A stretch of 64,000 bases of DNA from Gordionus sp. m RMFG-2023 (GCF_954871325.1 NC_088775.1:33457561-33521560); one strand, 5' to 3'. Counted from the stretch's first letter, positions 15,101-24,880 are shown. The notes: generated by a model not told the origin, from the sequence alone. Made by a program: numbers and translations.

Positions 15101-18100
15101 CTTTAAATTAGCCAATAATTGCTCTATTCTAGGTAACGAATATTTCACAGTCATTTTACAGATACCATATAATCTACGCATAGTCTTAAACTGGTCCTGT
15201 TTTCTTATAGAGACCAATATGTCGCCCATGCACTATGAACTATTGGTCTTATTATACCTTCTTTCAGCCATTTGTCTAGTTCTTTATCTATTTCCTTTAT
15301 ACAATAAAAAGGTAATCTTCTCATGTCTACCTGATTCTTAATTCCATGTTGTTTGACTTCAACTGCAGTTGCCTCTATTGACCTTATATATCCTAATAAC
15401 TTATTCTCTTCTTTGTTAATTTTATATCTAATCAAAAATTCTGATGTCTATTTCAGTTTATCGAGAACTAAATCATGTATCATCTCTAAATTAGGTAACT
15501 CAATCTTATCATTCACGCTTTGTATTATTTCTCCATTTACATTGTTGTTCTCACATACATTCAAACTAAGATCACCAATTATCATCAGGACTTATATTTT
15601 TAATTCCAACCTAAGATAGGCTCCATCTTTAATGTTGTAATCCATAATTATTTCCTTATATCTAACAATTATATCATATAAAAATCGAAAATCTTTACAA
15701 TACTACCGTCTAATTGTCTAGCTTTTATTCTCTTTGCTATAAAATTTTCTTCTGGAAATCTATTATTAAAATCTTTTACACTCATTACATTGCTCCTGTA
15801 TCTTATAAAAAGAATGTTTCAATTTCTCCTATTCTTATCTTAATCCTCGGGCATTACTTCTCTTTATTATCTTTTCTAATTTAATTTTACACACATTTCT
15901 TGTTTCAATTTCTCTTTCAATAATCATTCCATTTTTAAAAATATCTATATTTACATATTTCAAATCAATTATATCAGTTTCATTTATACTTAAATCCCTA
16001 ATTAAACAAATCAGACACACTATTAATTTTATCATTTTTATTCTTAATCTCATTTAGTCATCTATTACATTTTTCTTGTGAATGCCCTTCTTGTTCTCAT
16101 TTAGAACATCCCAAAATATTGTCAAAAAACCGTCTACAATTCGTATTTATGTGACCATTACGTCCACATTTCGCGCACTTAAGCTGCCTTGCTAACTCGC
16201 ATTGTTTCGACATTTATCCTTGTTGCCCACAACTAAAACAAATAATATGGCTCATGTTTGTATCCTGTCTTAAATTATCTTTTTCTCTTATAAACTTTTT
16301 ATCTTCCTCCACAATTTTTTCTTCAATTCTTATATATGACGTATTTCTACCTATGCTTACTCCTAAAGCGAAACTTAAAATAATGATGACTATTAAAATC
16401 TATACATATTATTAACTGAAATATCTACAAAATTAAACTGATTTAAATACATCTATAAAGAGTTGACCCAATGAATTAACATTAATTTAACTGATTTTAT
16501 AAAAAATAATTGAATATAAATAAATAAGCTTAAACTTAATATATAAAATATATATAATATATATAAATTGTTGTCCTTTTTATTATTTTATTAATAATAG
16601 AATTGGTGCTTTTATTAGACTGAAGATTTTCAAGGTATTGTTCAATTAATTCGGCACCAGTATTTTACCTGGTTACCAAATAATAGCACTAATATATAAA
16701 AATTAACACTAATACATTTATTTAAATTATCAATCACAATATTTTACGAAAATACAAAAATTTCTTCTCCTTTAAACAAACAAAAACTGATCTGATTATA
16801 AATTTTTTCTAGACTTTTATATAACATTACATTAACATACTAAATATTTTTATAACAACTAGCTAATTATATTATAAATCTTTTCTCGACCATTATATCA
16901 CATTTGCATACTAAATAATTTTATAAAAATCTTTTGCTCAATTTAATACATCAAAATAACATATTCAAATTTTTCTTTCTCCTTCACTTCTAACAGTCTG
17001 ATATGGGCGGGTTTTTTCCCACCTGTTCATATGGGCCAGTGTGGGTAGGCGGGTTAAACATGATAAAAATTGGGCAGGCGATTGAGCGGGCTATGTTTTT
17101 AAGACTGGGCAAGCAAGCGGGCAAATTTGAAATATTTTTTGGGCGAAAAAAGAACGAGCTTATATTTAGTAAAAAAAAAAATTTCTTATAATATTGCATA
17201 TTTTATAAGTTTAAGTTAAAATTATTAAAATAAAATAAATGAAGAGCGAAATTAACCAATCAAATCATTTTAAAAACTTTGGGCGAGCAAGGTAGATAAA
17301 TTTTTTAGATGAATAAGAGGGCGGGTGAGTTTTTTTATAATCTATGGGCGGGCGGGTTCTCGGTTTAATAACCAGCCTATTGCAGACCTCTATACCCTAT
17401 ATTTTGTTGTTTATAATTTTCATATTTTTAAAATAAAATTCAGAGATGGGGACGTTTCTTCTAACAGGATCAACAATTTAGTGCTTAAAATTTTCAAATA
17501 TAGGTAAGAGATGATATGATATACAAACATCGTTTCTTAATACCTTTTTTTTTGTTGATTGAAATATACCAGCTACTTTAATAGACTTTATATAAGATTT
17601 GGATTTGGGGAGAAAAAACGAATAAAGAATAATAGGTGGACTAGAATTGGTATTGCCAAAATCCATGGGAACTCTTACCCCATAGGTTATTCAAAGTTTA
17701 AAAAGAAATGTCAATCTATTTAGGAAACAAATTAAAAAATTAATTTTTAAAATCTTCGTAATTTTCACTAATGCCTTGCTTTTTTGTGAAATTCCTCATT
17801 TAAAAAGTAATTTTTCCTTATGTTGTCACATAGAAATCATTCTACTTTATATCAAGGTATATTAAATCTTTAAAAATGAGCAATTTACTCAGGATGAATC
17901 AATCACGAAGCGGTTCTTTGACGACTAAAAAAGATAATAATCATACATATATTTTTTTTCTCTCCAATATATTCACGGATCTTTTAGGTATCCTCACGTC
18001 TTCACCTCTGACGTATTGTGTGCCGTGCGTAGCGTGCTATGTAATCAAACGGATAGCCAAAGTTTATATTTTGTTTGCCCATATTTTCCCCCTAGAATGG

Positions 18101-19699
18101 ATTTGTGATATCAAAGTTATCGGATTACATAACCATCTAATCATTTAGATAGTTCTACATTTTTGGGCAAAATTAAAATTCTCTAATTATAACTTAATGA
18201 TGTAACGTTTATCTTCCTTTCCCCGCAATATAAGTAATAAGGAATGAATTGTTTACAAAATCAAACGAAAAATTACTTTTCTTTTCCTTAGTTCCGATAT
18301 GTTTACCCTTTATGTATAAATTTATTTTTTAAAATTCAATTTATTATTTATTTACATGGACGAATCATGGAAGATGCAGTGACCTCAACCGTTTACAAAG
18401 GCTCGTTTTCTACCTTGACCCCTGATCTTGCGCAATTAAATGGAAACCTCTATTCGATTGGCGAATTTCCTTCTCCTTTAGGTGATTTTTATCTATTGCT
18501 GCTTAATGTCTTTTAACTAACCCTTAAAAATAAATTATTATAACAGCCATGACTACCCGATCCCCCCCCCTCCGATTCTCCTAAAAATATCACATAACTG
18601 GTTTCTTTATGGAGGTGTGCCAAGCTATCATATTATATATTCTGGTTTTTTGATAATAAGCAGATATAAATTAGAGCATGTTAATGAATATAATAATACG
18701 GTATATTATGTCTAGGGTATATTGGGTATAAGGGCTATATTATTTTTTTTAAAGACTTGGTTTGTCGTATCTGTATTCCAGCATGTGCCCAGTATCTACC
18801 CTATCAGGCAATTTTATCCCGAAATTTTGGGTTAATCTTGATTAATGTATAAAAATTTATCGAAGATCGATACAAAATTTCATGAAATAAATGTCTGAAA
18901 TTCACAGGATAGATAAATATTTTACATATGCGTGGAATGCAAATCAAATATACCCTACGACATGATGCACGTTTAATACTAAGAGTCGGTGATTGATAAT
19001 TCACAAGGTTCATTTGACATTTTTTTTATGGCTTCGTTTATCATGCACGCAATTGAATAAATTAAATTATGAAATGAACGTAAATTAATATTTCATTCCA
19101 ATACTCGAATGCAAGTTTACTATGAAATAATATCATTTGAAAAAATATTATAGGTACAGATTTGCGAAAGGAACAAAAACTGGATTTCGCGTTGGATTTG
19201 GTAAATCATAAATTTTTTTTAATTCAAAATATTTATTTTTAGCAAACTATATTTTAACGGTTTCATTTTAATTTATCGTCGCTTAATGCTTATCACAATT
19301 TTTATTTTATTTTTTAGTTAGTTTTTTTAAAGATATTTTAAAGATGGAAGAGCGTAATTAGGAAAAAGAGGAGAGAAAGAATGAAAAAAAGAAAAAATTT
19401 AATTCCAATTTTTTTAAACAAAAACTCTTATACATTGAAACCAGCAAAATTAAATCAATAAAGCGTTTTAAACATAGATATTTTGGAAAGTTTTATTTAT
19501 CGTGAGATTGTCGCGAAGGATGTGAGTTGAATATCTGCCTGCTACTATTATCATTTATTGCATTTTCAATCACAACTATTTCTTTTTTTATAGGTAAGAA
19601 AATATTTATTCGACTATCAAGGTTCCCACTGCGAACCAATTCCAAAGCATTTCTACATTAACATCATCTCAAAGTTGTTGGAGCCGGAATCCTTGCAAA
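70..19699 (+). CDS. ABHD16A: ABHD16A homologue (phosphatidylserine lipase), 3' half, 11 exons
   Basis: In animals ABHD16A is a membrane-associated alpha/beta hydrolase that turns phosphatidylserine into lyso-PS. Eleven exons, together about 322 codons, were joined: 70-174, 976-1089, 7119-7283, 11244-11307, 11790-11853, 12380-12439, 17444-17503, 17988-18061, 18374-18481, 19154-19200, 19594-19699. Each is bounded by AG and GT, and every phase matches its neighbour. Joined, they follow the vertebrate protein, as I remember it, almost without gaps: DTMF, CEGNA, YEVGC, WNHPGFG, FPQ, SWSIG, DAAFDD, LPLA, RRTQDEI, SNR, RYP, RKYL, HCEPIP. Triad candidates are Ser (7224-7226), Asp (12420-12422) and His (19627-19629). 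No stop interrupts the joined frame, so the gene looks functional. The N-terminal portion, including the expected membrane segments, lies left of base 1. The 3' end is uncertain (see the last exon). The introns hold most of the local mobile elements. Confidence 0.93.
976..1089 (+). CDS. ABHD16A: ABHD16A exon b
   Basis: Acceptor TATATAG, donor GTAAAT, 38 codons, phase 0/0. The peptide carries VCEGNASYYEVGC and LSWNHPGFGAST, near-identical in pattern to the family core around the first strands of the alpha/beta-hydrolase fold. The ATG at its first codon is internal, not a start. Intron 175-975 before it is AT-rich with nothing recognised inside. Confidence 0.93.
1656..3232 (-). mobile_element. 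hAT DNA transposon, complete ends, 8-bp target duplication
   Basis: The ends are inverted (CAGAGTTGTTAAACGC on the left, and the reverse of ACTAACAACTCTG on the right). The element is flanked by perfect 8-bp copies of CTCAAATT at 1648-1655 and 3233-3240, the hAT signature. Sub-terminal DNA at both ends is packed with short AGTAGC/GCTACT motifs (1666-1810 and 3113-3215), a common hAT transposase-binding layout. It lies in intron 2 of the ABHD16A homologue, with its transposase antisense to the gene. Confidence 0.9.
1996..2945 (-). pseudogene. hAT transposase, decayed
   Basis: Read on the minus strand. A start near 2945 (MSSPMDIQ) is followed by a BED-finger-like stretch with C-x2-C (FICLKCKKKYFLKS), then FVDNPSFIMKLYPLV, a typical hAT core motif, and finally the C-terminal dimerisation motif TSSASVERLFCKAK...RSRLGDD near 2000-2085. 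In-frame stops and frame changes break it, for example a stop right after MSSPMDIQIA. At under 320 codons it is shorter than intact hAT transposases, so central parts are missing. Confidence 0.8.
3241..5219. other. AT-rich intron 2 sequence, nothing recognised
   Basis: No conserved coding, terminal repeats or RNA gene seen. Short open frames at 3297-3479 and 4084-4305 have low-complexity composition and no recognisable motif. Confidence 0.6.
5220..6650 (+). pseudogene. pogo/Tigger-type (Tc1/mariner superfamily) transposase relic
   Basis: The pieces occur in family order on the + strand: a CENP-B-type DNA-binding half (KEQETIFCNYLI near 5392-5427, then RIAYQLACNYLI and FAGEDWLTGFLKRNP near 5517-5625), the DDE start GFSASDVYNMNET (5788-5826), IVQKPPK (6012-6030), FTSGERETLMILAIAANALG (6070-6130), and the third-block stretch LPPHCTNKLQPLDKMFESLK (6375-6440). 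The first catalytic Asp (NMDET in the family) reads Asn. Several frame breaks and two intron-like AT-rich interruptions (about 5460-5512 and 5827-6002) are visible. Terminal repeats were not located, so the limits are approximate. Confidence 0.8.
5642..5764 (+). repeat. Local tandem duplication (about 69 bp) inside the pogo relic
   Basis: Two near-identical copies starting TGAAGCCCAA and running through CCACGATAAAAAGAATGTGG lie head to tail. The duplication adds about 23 codons to the relic after the CENP-B-like domain. Confidence 0.8.
6651..7118. other. 3' end of intron 2, nothing recognised
   Basis: AT-rich, with a T-rich tract at 6736-6790 and an ordinary acceptor at the end. Confidence 0.5.
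7119..7283 (+). CDS. ABHD16A: ABHD16A exon c, nucleophile elbow
   Basis: Acceptor ATAATAG, donor GTTTGT, 55 codons, phase 0/0. It opens with GEPFPQ, continuing directly from the preceding exon, and carries YSWSIGCFSASWASM. The serine codon at 7224-7226 is the predicted nucleophile in the S-W-S-I-G elbow (A-W-S-I-G in vertebrates). Without the splice the frame meets a stop soon after 7283, which supports the donor. Confidence 0.93.
7440..11162 (-). mobile_element. Ty3/gypsy LTR retrotransposon fossil (short, broken), antisense in intron 3
   Basis: Two direct repeats of about 200 bp (7440-7639 and 10960-11162) are the LTRs. They are flanked by GGAAA(T) on both outer sides, and a purine-rich tract on the minus strand lies beside the left LTR (7640-7656). 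By eye the LTRs differ by about seven substitutions and three small indels, so the insertion is fairly recent next to its neighbours. Parts on the minus strand: gag-like region about 10000-10500, protease near 9890-9965, reverse transcriptase about 8650-9500, RNase H about 8430-8640, and an integrase zinc-binding start near 7890-8060. At 3.7 kb it is shorter than a whole gypsy element and is broken in several places. It fills nearly all of intron 3 of the ABHD16A homologue. Confidence 0.88.
11244..11307 (+). CDS. ABHD16A: ABHD16A exon d
   Basis: Acceptor CGAATCAG, donor GTTTAT, 21 codons plus one base. The peptide ILDAAFDDILPLAINRMP matches the family stretch ILDASFDDLVPLAL. It sits only about 80 bp beyond the end of a gypsy fossil that fills most of the preceding intron. 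Confidence 0.92.
11790..11853 (+). CDS. ABHD16A: ABHD16A exon e
   Basis: Acceptor GAGACAG, donor GTAATG, two bases plus 20 codons plus two bases. The peptide ENLVTFTIRKYIDL aligns with the family stretch around GLVTRTVRQHLNL at the same distance from the MP of the previous exon. This acceptor is the only nearby AG that keeps the phase. Intron 11308-11789 before it contains a G10 and a C11 tract but no element. Confidence 0.85.
12380..12439 (+). CDS. ABHD16A: ABHD16A exon f, catalytic acid
   Basis: Acceptor TATACAG, donor GTAAGA. It supplies one base, 19 codons and two bases. The peptide IIFIRRTQDEIMNM matches VLLIRRTKDEI of the family. The Asp codon at 12420-12422 is the predicted triad acid. 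Only 84 bp separate its end from the LTR of a gypsy fossil. Intron 11854-12379 before it has a C10 tract and nothing else recognised. Confidence 0.92.
12524..16995 (-). mobile_element. Ty3/gypsy LTR retrotransposon fossil (broken), antisense in intron 6
   Basis: LTRs are 12524-12858 and 16670-16995, each TG...CA. A polypurine tract beside the left LTR (12859-12870) and a possible primer site TGGTGCCG on the minus strand (16652-16659) are visible. Parts on the minus strand: gag with CCHC zinc knuckles (about 16070-16270), reverse transcriptase (about 14770-15430), RNase H (about 14380-14720), integrase (about 13950-14300), and a C-terminal tail (about 12850-13060). The LTRs differ by many substitutions and several indels, so it looks older than the copy in intron 3. 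It is broken many times. The reverse transcriptase belongs to the same clade as the copy at 36-40 kb. Confidence 0.88.
16991..17393. mobile_element. GC-rich MITE, probably hAT-type
   Basis: An unusually G-rich block (GGGCGGG-type motifs at 17006-17060, 17090-17125 and 17318-17355) has imperfect inverted ends: TAACAGTCTGATATGGG on the left against TAGAGGTCTGCAATAGG read from the right. It abuts the end of the gypsy LTR so closely that the border is uncertain. No clean target duplication was seen. Open frames occur on both strands because stops are rare in this composition; they are not genes. Confidence 0.5.
17444..17503 (+). CDS. ABHD16A: ABHD16A exon g
   Basis: Acceptor AAATTCAG, donor GTAAGA. 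One base completes the codon split by the long preceding intron, followed by 19 codons and two bases. The peptide DGDVSSNRINNLVLKIFKYR corresponds to the family stretch EDIMSNRGNDLLLKLLQHR. Confidence 0.9.
17988..18061 (+). CDS. ABHD16A: ABHD16A exon h
   Basis: Acceptor ATCTTTTAG. The peptide RYPHVFTSDVLCAVRSVL corresponds to RYPRVMAEEGLRVVRQWL of the family. Two donors keep the phase: GTTTAT after 18061 (chosen, because the resulting length matches the family better) and GTAATC after 18040. Intron 17504-17987 before it shows nothing recognisable. Confidence 0.85.
18374..18481 (+). CDS. ABHD16A: ABHD16A exon i
   Basis: Acceptor CATGGAAG is the first AG after an AT-rich tract; donor GTGATT. 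Two bases, 35 codons and one base keep the phase on both sides. The peptide (TSTVYKGSFSTLTPDL, then GEFPSPLG) covers the weakly conserved linker of the family that precedes the C-terminal helix. An ATG at 18367 is in the same frame and could be mistaken for a gene start. Confidence 0.8.
19154..19200 (+). CDS. ABHD16A: ABHD16A exon j
   Basis: Acceptor ATTATAG, donor GTAAAT, 47 bp. The first two bases complete a glycine codon split with the preceding exon. The peptide TDLRKEQKLDFALDL matches EDMSADGRRQLALFL before the family C-terminus. Flanking introns 18482-19153 (with a C9 tract) and 19201-19593 hold nothing recognised. Confidence 0.87.
19594..19699 (+). CDS. ABHD16A: ABHD16A exon k, catalytic histidine; 3' end uncertain
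   Basis: Acceptor TTTTATAG. The peptide VRKYLFDYQGSHCEPIPKHF matches ARKYLHNFEATHCTPLPAQNF at the vertebrate C-terminus. The His codon at 19627-19629 is the predicted triad base. The vertebrate protein ends a few residues later. Here the frame continues through ISKLLEPESLQ. A possible donor GTATAA follows 19699, seven bases before a C20 run. Without splicing, the frame reads through the C run as prolines to TGA at 19807-19809. Which end is used cannot be decided from this sequence. Confidence 0.88.
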
Positions 19700-19809
19700 G
19701 TATAAACCCCCCCCCCCCCCCCCCCCAATTTTTTTTGAAAGATTTCGAATTGTATGAAACTTTTTTCCCATTTATACTATATATTACTTTGCGGTTTTTC
19801 TTGTTCTGA

Positions 19810-20440
19810 AGTTGAAAGTTTACAAAATCTTTATTGGGATCTGAGGGGAATTACTTTTGCACAAGATTAGACTAACCTATGTGTTGTTATCTAACCTCTC
19901 CATATGTTATTGAAAATTTTTGTAAGAGTCGCTAACGGTGCATTTAATTTTTTGAAATGAGTTAGGTCTAAAAAAGGCTACCACTCAGAGCTCATACATA
20001 GTATATGTATCTCAGGATTAAGCTCTCGCTTTTAGACTGAGCGGAATTAGTTAGGCAAATGCACAAAACTAAATATATATATCTCAAATCAAAACTCTCT
20101 AACAAAATAATTAATATAGTAATAATGATAGAGAATAAATAAATACATAAATTATGTCTTATTTCCTTACAATAAATATTGATTTTTAAAAAATATTTTA
20201 TTTCATTTACAGCAGCAATTTAAAAAAAAGTTCTCTCATCTCCAATCGGAAGACATTGTCATCAAAACTAACAATTTTCTTATACTAATAGACTTTTATA
20301 TAAATGTTCATTTATATACAATAGAATTTTGTTATTTTTATACTACTTTAGCGAATTTACTCTCTATGTTACTTGTTATTTGACTTTATTTTATGAATTA
20401 ATAATGTTACGTTTGTGTATAATATAATAAGTCTTCATTT
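19810..20440. other. Flank downstream of the last traced ABHD16A exon, nothing recognised
   Basis: AT-rich. It could contain the 3' UTR or a further intron of the ABHD16A homologue. No polyadenylation assignment is possible without transcripts. Confidence 0.4.
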
Positions 20441-21265
20441 CAGTGTTGGGGTTATGGGTACCCGTAGAATTGGGTTAGGAGTAGCGCTACCCCCCCCCCC
20501 CCCTCTGAATAATTATTTCGCATTAAAATAAATGGTCTTTCATTTAAAATAGATTTAATAATCTATATAATAAAAGTAATAAATTGAAATAATGTTATTA
20601 CATTTAAATCTTCGAAATCTTTCATTGAAACCTATTTTATTATATATATATTTATTATATCGCCTTCTTGATAATAATTATCTTTTAAAAATATAAAGAT
20701 ATTTTTTTAATATCCTTGAAATTTTAGAAAATCCTAAATACTCTCTCTATATTTTATATTTGATAATTTTTTCCATTTCGCATTTAATATAAATTTATCT
20801 CATTTTATTAGCCTAATTTAAATTTTTTTTGATTAATTATCATGATGTTTAATTATGTGAAAGATAATATTTGGGGAGAAAAGGTTTTTAATTGAATTTA
20901 TTAAATTTTAACAATCTTAATTTCTTTTGATTTAAGGCGATGTATTATTTTTCATTTCGCATTTAATGTAAATTTTATTTTATTAGCCTAATTTTGTTTA
21001 TTATTGGGATGATGTTCATGATGTTTAATTATTTGAAGGATAATATTAAGACAGAAAAGGTTTTCAATTGAAAAATTTTAGCCTACAATCTTATTTTCTT
21101 GTATTTTTATATATATTATGTTTGATTATTACCCTGATAAATAGAAAACTATATTATAAAATTTTATATAGTTTAGAATTATATTTTTCTTAAAAATCTG
21201 CTAAACTTTCGACATTTTTTTAAAACTGACAATCCCCTCTGGCAAAAATTCAGCGGGTGCCCCTG
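20441..21265. mobile_element. Possible hAT-like non-autonomous element
   Basis: The left border reads CAGTGTTGGGGTTATGGGTA. The right border, read inverted, begins CAGGGGCACCCGCTGAAT. Both are typical of hAT MITE ends in style, but the inverted match is weak and no 8-bp duplication was found. A C14 run lies at 20490-20503. Confidence 0.3.
20775..21110 (+). repeat. Tandem duplication, unit about 175 bp, two copies
   Basis: Both copies begin CATTTCGCATTTAATNTAAA and share TTATTAGCCTAATTT, CATGATGTTTAATTAT and an AAAAGGTTTT block in the same order (20775 and 20953). Confidence 0.7.
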
Positions 21266-21911
21266 GCTGGGGTAAAATATATTTTCTGTGACATTGAGAA
21301 GATTGAGTTCAAATTCTAGAGTCAAATTTTGGGAAAACTAATAAATAATATTCGCTAGACTTAGTTTATAATAATATACATTTTATATTTTTTTATATAA
21401 ATGTATTTTTTTATATTTTTTTATATAAATGTATTTAGCATTTCTTTTCTTATCAGATTGAAATAGTAATAAAATATTTTAATCTAAAGTTATATTTCAA
21501 CGATTTTCTTATTTTTTAATCTTTCTTGAGATATGTAATAATAGAATTATTAATGTTAAATTAGGATCACGCTTTTACTTTGCATTTTCATTCATCAAAT
21601 AATGAAAAGATTAGTCCTTATTTGAACTTTCATTAGGGGTACTATGAGCAAGGCGCTCTTAGTGTTACTTCCACTAGGCAAATATGCTTCTTCCTCATAA
21701 AATTTATACATTACCTAAATTCGAAGAAAATTTAAATAAATTCTATTTCACGCGAATAACATTATTAATAGATATTGGTTTGGCTTATATTTTGTTTTTT
21801 AAGTTTTATTAATTAGTATTGTAACATTAATAGTTTAACCATATATTTATCGTAGTTATTCAATCGATTCATAAAAAACTCAATTAAACAACAATCAAAT
21901 TTATATAAAAT

Positions 21912-23300
21912 CAGTGTTGTTAAAGTAGCTCGCTACTTTTTTCAGTAGCGGTAGCTTTAGTGTGCTACTTTAAAAAAATAGCGGTAGCTCGCTACTAATT
22001 TTAAAAATAGCCAAATACACATAAGAATTGTTAAAATATATTTATAATTAATTCTAAATCATAGTCTTTTTATTTAATTTAGTTATTTAAATGTCTGAAT
22101 TATAAATCTATCAAAATAATTTATAATGTCGACGATAGAGATTGATATAAATTAGGCCTTAGAAATTTTTTAAAATATTTCTAAATTTATCAATTTTATG
22201 TTGAATTTTTTAAGTAAAATAAAAATATGTGATTTTATTTATAGAAAGTAGACTCCATATAACATATATCGTTTATTTTAAGTAATTTTAATTTCTATAT
22301 TTAAATAAATTCGGGCTGGATCGGCAAAATTTTTTAAAAAACATTTCGGGCCGGACCGGGTTTGAAAAATTTGGCCCGATACAGATCACCAATTGAAAAA
22401 ATTTGATACAGATCAAATCGACAAAGTAATTTCCCTGAAAAATGATTATATATTATGGAATAACCTTTTCCTGAATTCGCAAAATATTTTAATCTCGATA
22501 AAAAAATTAACATAGGGTATAAATTTTATTTTAAGATGTGCGGGAAGGTTTTATCATTAAACTAGACTAGTGGCTTAACTAGTAAACATTTAAAAGTAAT
22601 ATATCCAACAAATTTAATATCAATGTCTAGCCCAATCCTTAATCTTTAAAATAAATGAATTACTGTTTCTATAATAGCTTTTGAACTAGAAGAGTTTACG
22701 TGAAAGTTGATTTTCTAGCCCAGTCCAAACATGGTATACTTAACTGGCCATAAGATATTATTCAAAAATTAAATATTACAATAAATAATTAAGATTTCAT
22801 TTTATCATCAGACTCAGATAATATTTTAGCCTGGATGTTTAACACGCTTAGAATTAATCACTCATCTATATATTTATAAATTTTATCAAAACATGCTAAA
22901 GAATACTTATTTCAAACTTTTCGCATTAACCAATTTTAAGAGAAATTGGTTCAATAGATAAAAAATTAAAGGGTGGTGGCGGCCAGTTGTATGGCCATCT
23001 ACTTATCCCCTATATAATTTTTATTATAACTTTGAATATATCCTAGCCAGATAAAAAACGCCATCTACTATGGATGATTTTTTTGAAATAAATAATTTTA
23101 CTATTGAAAATCCTTTAGAGACATTTTTTTAAATCTAAAAATAGTCATGAATATTTTTGAGTATTTTTCTTATATAAAAATATGTATATTAAATTTAATA
23201 CTGCATTGTATGCTAATGTTGAACGATTATTTTGTCATGACCTATACTTTCTGAACTCTAGACTTGGGAATGACAGTATGGAAACTACGGTCCTAATATT
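21912..23300 (+). pseudogene. Decayed hAT element, same family as the copy at 1.7-3.2 kb
   Basis: The left end CAGTGTTGTTAAAGTAGC (21912) with sub-terminal GTAGCGGTAGC motifs to about 22010 mirrors the intact hAT element. On the same strand, 23208-23275 still encodes NVERLFCHDLYFL...SRLGNDS, a worn version of the VERLFCKAK...RSRLGDD dimerisation motif of that element. The middle is no longer readable and no right end was found. GC-rich fragments at 22315-22400 and 23305-23325 suggest later MITE insertions. Confidence 0.55.
22315..22400. repeat. GC-rich MITE fragment
   Basis: GGGCTGGATCGG, GGGCCGGACCGGG and GGCCCGATACAGATCACC stand out against about 20% GC. The closing CAGATCACCAATT resembles the inverted end of the MITE at 26853-27043. 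Confidence 0.4.
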
Positions 23301-24880
23301 TCAAGCCCGGGCAGAGCAGAACAAATTTTTTCAAACGAATTTTTTTTTATTTGTCCCTAAATAAAAATTATTTGCCAGGCCAGAATTTATTTAAATATAG
23401 AAAAATCTAATTTTTTTTTGTTGTAAAAAGAATATTAACGCCTTGTTTCTTACAAGAATTTTAAAATATATCTACTTATTTGTTTTTCTCGGCCTTTATG
23501 TTTGAGCTATTCGTTTAAATTCTCATACAATATAAGTAGAATAAATTTTTTTTATTGAAAATATTGACTAGAAAATAATTTAAAAACAAGTTTTTATAAC
23601 TTCTTATCAAATATAATATACAAAAAATTTATTAAATACTATAATTATATTGTGATTGGTTTTGCCACATACTTAAACCATGAGTAATCCATTTTATTAA
23701 TATTTTTGAATAATGTTAATATACTAACAAGTAAATAAAATTAAAAAAATTAAAATTAAATTTTATGAAAATTGATATTCAAATATTTGCATAATTTTGA
23801 GAAGTTGGGGGGGGGGGTAAAATTTATATTAGCTTATAATGATATTTATGAAAACGATGAAATTTGCGATGGGGAAGGGATTCCCCCCTCCCTCATTGTT
23901 ACGCGCCTGATGTAGACCGAATGCAGAAATAATATAATTAATTAGTGGTTGTTATAAAGTATATAATAGGTACCGAGATTCCGCAATAAATCATTTACGA
24001 ACTATATGAATGACTTTAAAATTAGAAAAATATAATATAAGTCTCTTATTAATTGTCCTTTATTTCAGCGGATTTTGTTTTATTAACTTTTATTTAATTA
24101 GAGTTGAGTACGAACCATGGGGCTGGATAAGCTTGTGATGATATTTTTCTACGGGTATGGCAATTTGCAAAATTTTTAAAATAGGCCAAACGCTCTTATT
24201 ACGATTAGTTTAAAAAAAAGATTACACCCTAATTGTCAAAAAAAAAATTTAAATGATTAAATTATAAAAATTTGTGTTGAAACTATAAAAACCAATAATA
24301 AAAATAAAATATCTTACAGAATTGATTTTAGTTTTTTATGGCATTAGCTGCATGTTGCAAAGATATTGTCTTGGAGATATAAAAAAAGTCGGTTGCTGTT
24401 TCTCACGGGGAGGGGGGCTTATTATTTTTCTCTTTTTTTAATGTTATTTTTATATATTAATATTGTATTTCTGACGGTATTAATTCATTATTTAGACAAA
24501 ACTCATAAGTTGCTTGATCATATTGAGGTATATACACCTACTTTAAAAATTTCATTTTTTAAAAAAAGAGGAAATAATATTAAGCTTGTATGGAAGGATT
24601 TATATTATATATATACATTATCTAATAATAATCTGAACTAAAAATTAGTAGGCAAAATTCTCCTACCCCCCCCCCCCCCCCTTCTCCCATATATAAACGA
24701 TGTATACAAATTTTAGAAAAAACTATATTAAAATATCTTAAATAAAAAAAAGATACATTAATTTAAAAATAAAAAAATAACCAATCAGAAAAAGAACCAA
24801 TCTAATATTAATATAAAAAAATAAACAGAAAATAAATTTATTTACTATATTAATATTCTTCTTAAACTGGAGGACATCTT
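23301..24880. other. AT-rich stretch, nothing coding recognised
   Basis: It contains a G11 run (23807-23817), a GC-rich scrap near 23880-23915 ending in CGCGCCTGATG that looks like a hAT-type end, and a C16 run (24666-24681). The 91-codon frame at 24366-24641 is low-complexity and hydrophobic, with no motif. Confidence 0.5.

Noticed and set aside
12516-17003. Target duplication for the second gypsy fossil
   Set aside because: Flanks CCACC and GTCTG do not match; a MITE adjoins the right LTR and obscures the site.
16990-17199. Open frames on both strands
   Set aside because: They overlap in a G-rich MITE where stops are rare, and no motif is present.
18367-18481. Gene start at ATG 18367
   Set aside because: The ATG is in frame, but phase and family alignment show that this is an internal ABHD16A exon entered at 18374.
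24366-24641. 91-codon open frame as a membrane protein
   Set aside because: Hydrophobic content follows from T-rich DNA; no start context, homology or conserved pattern.
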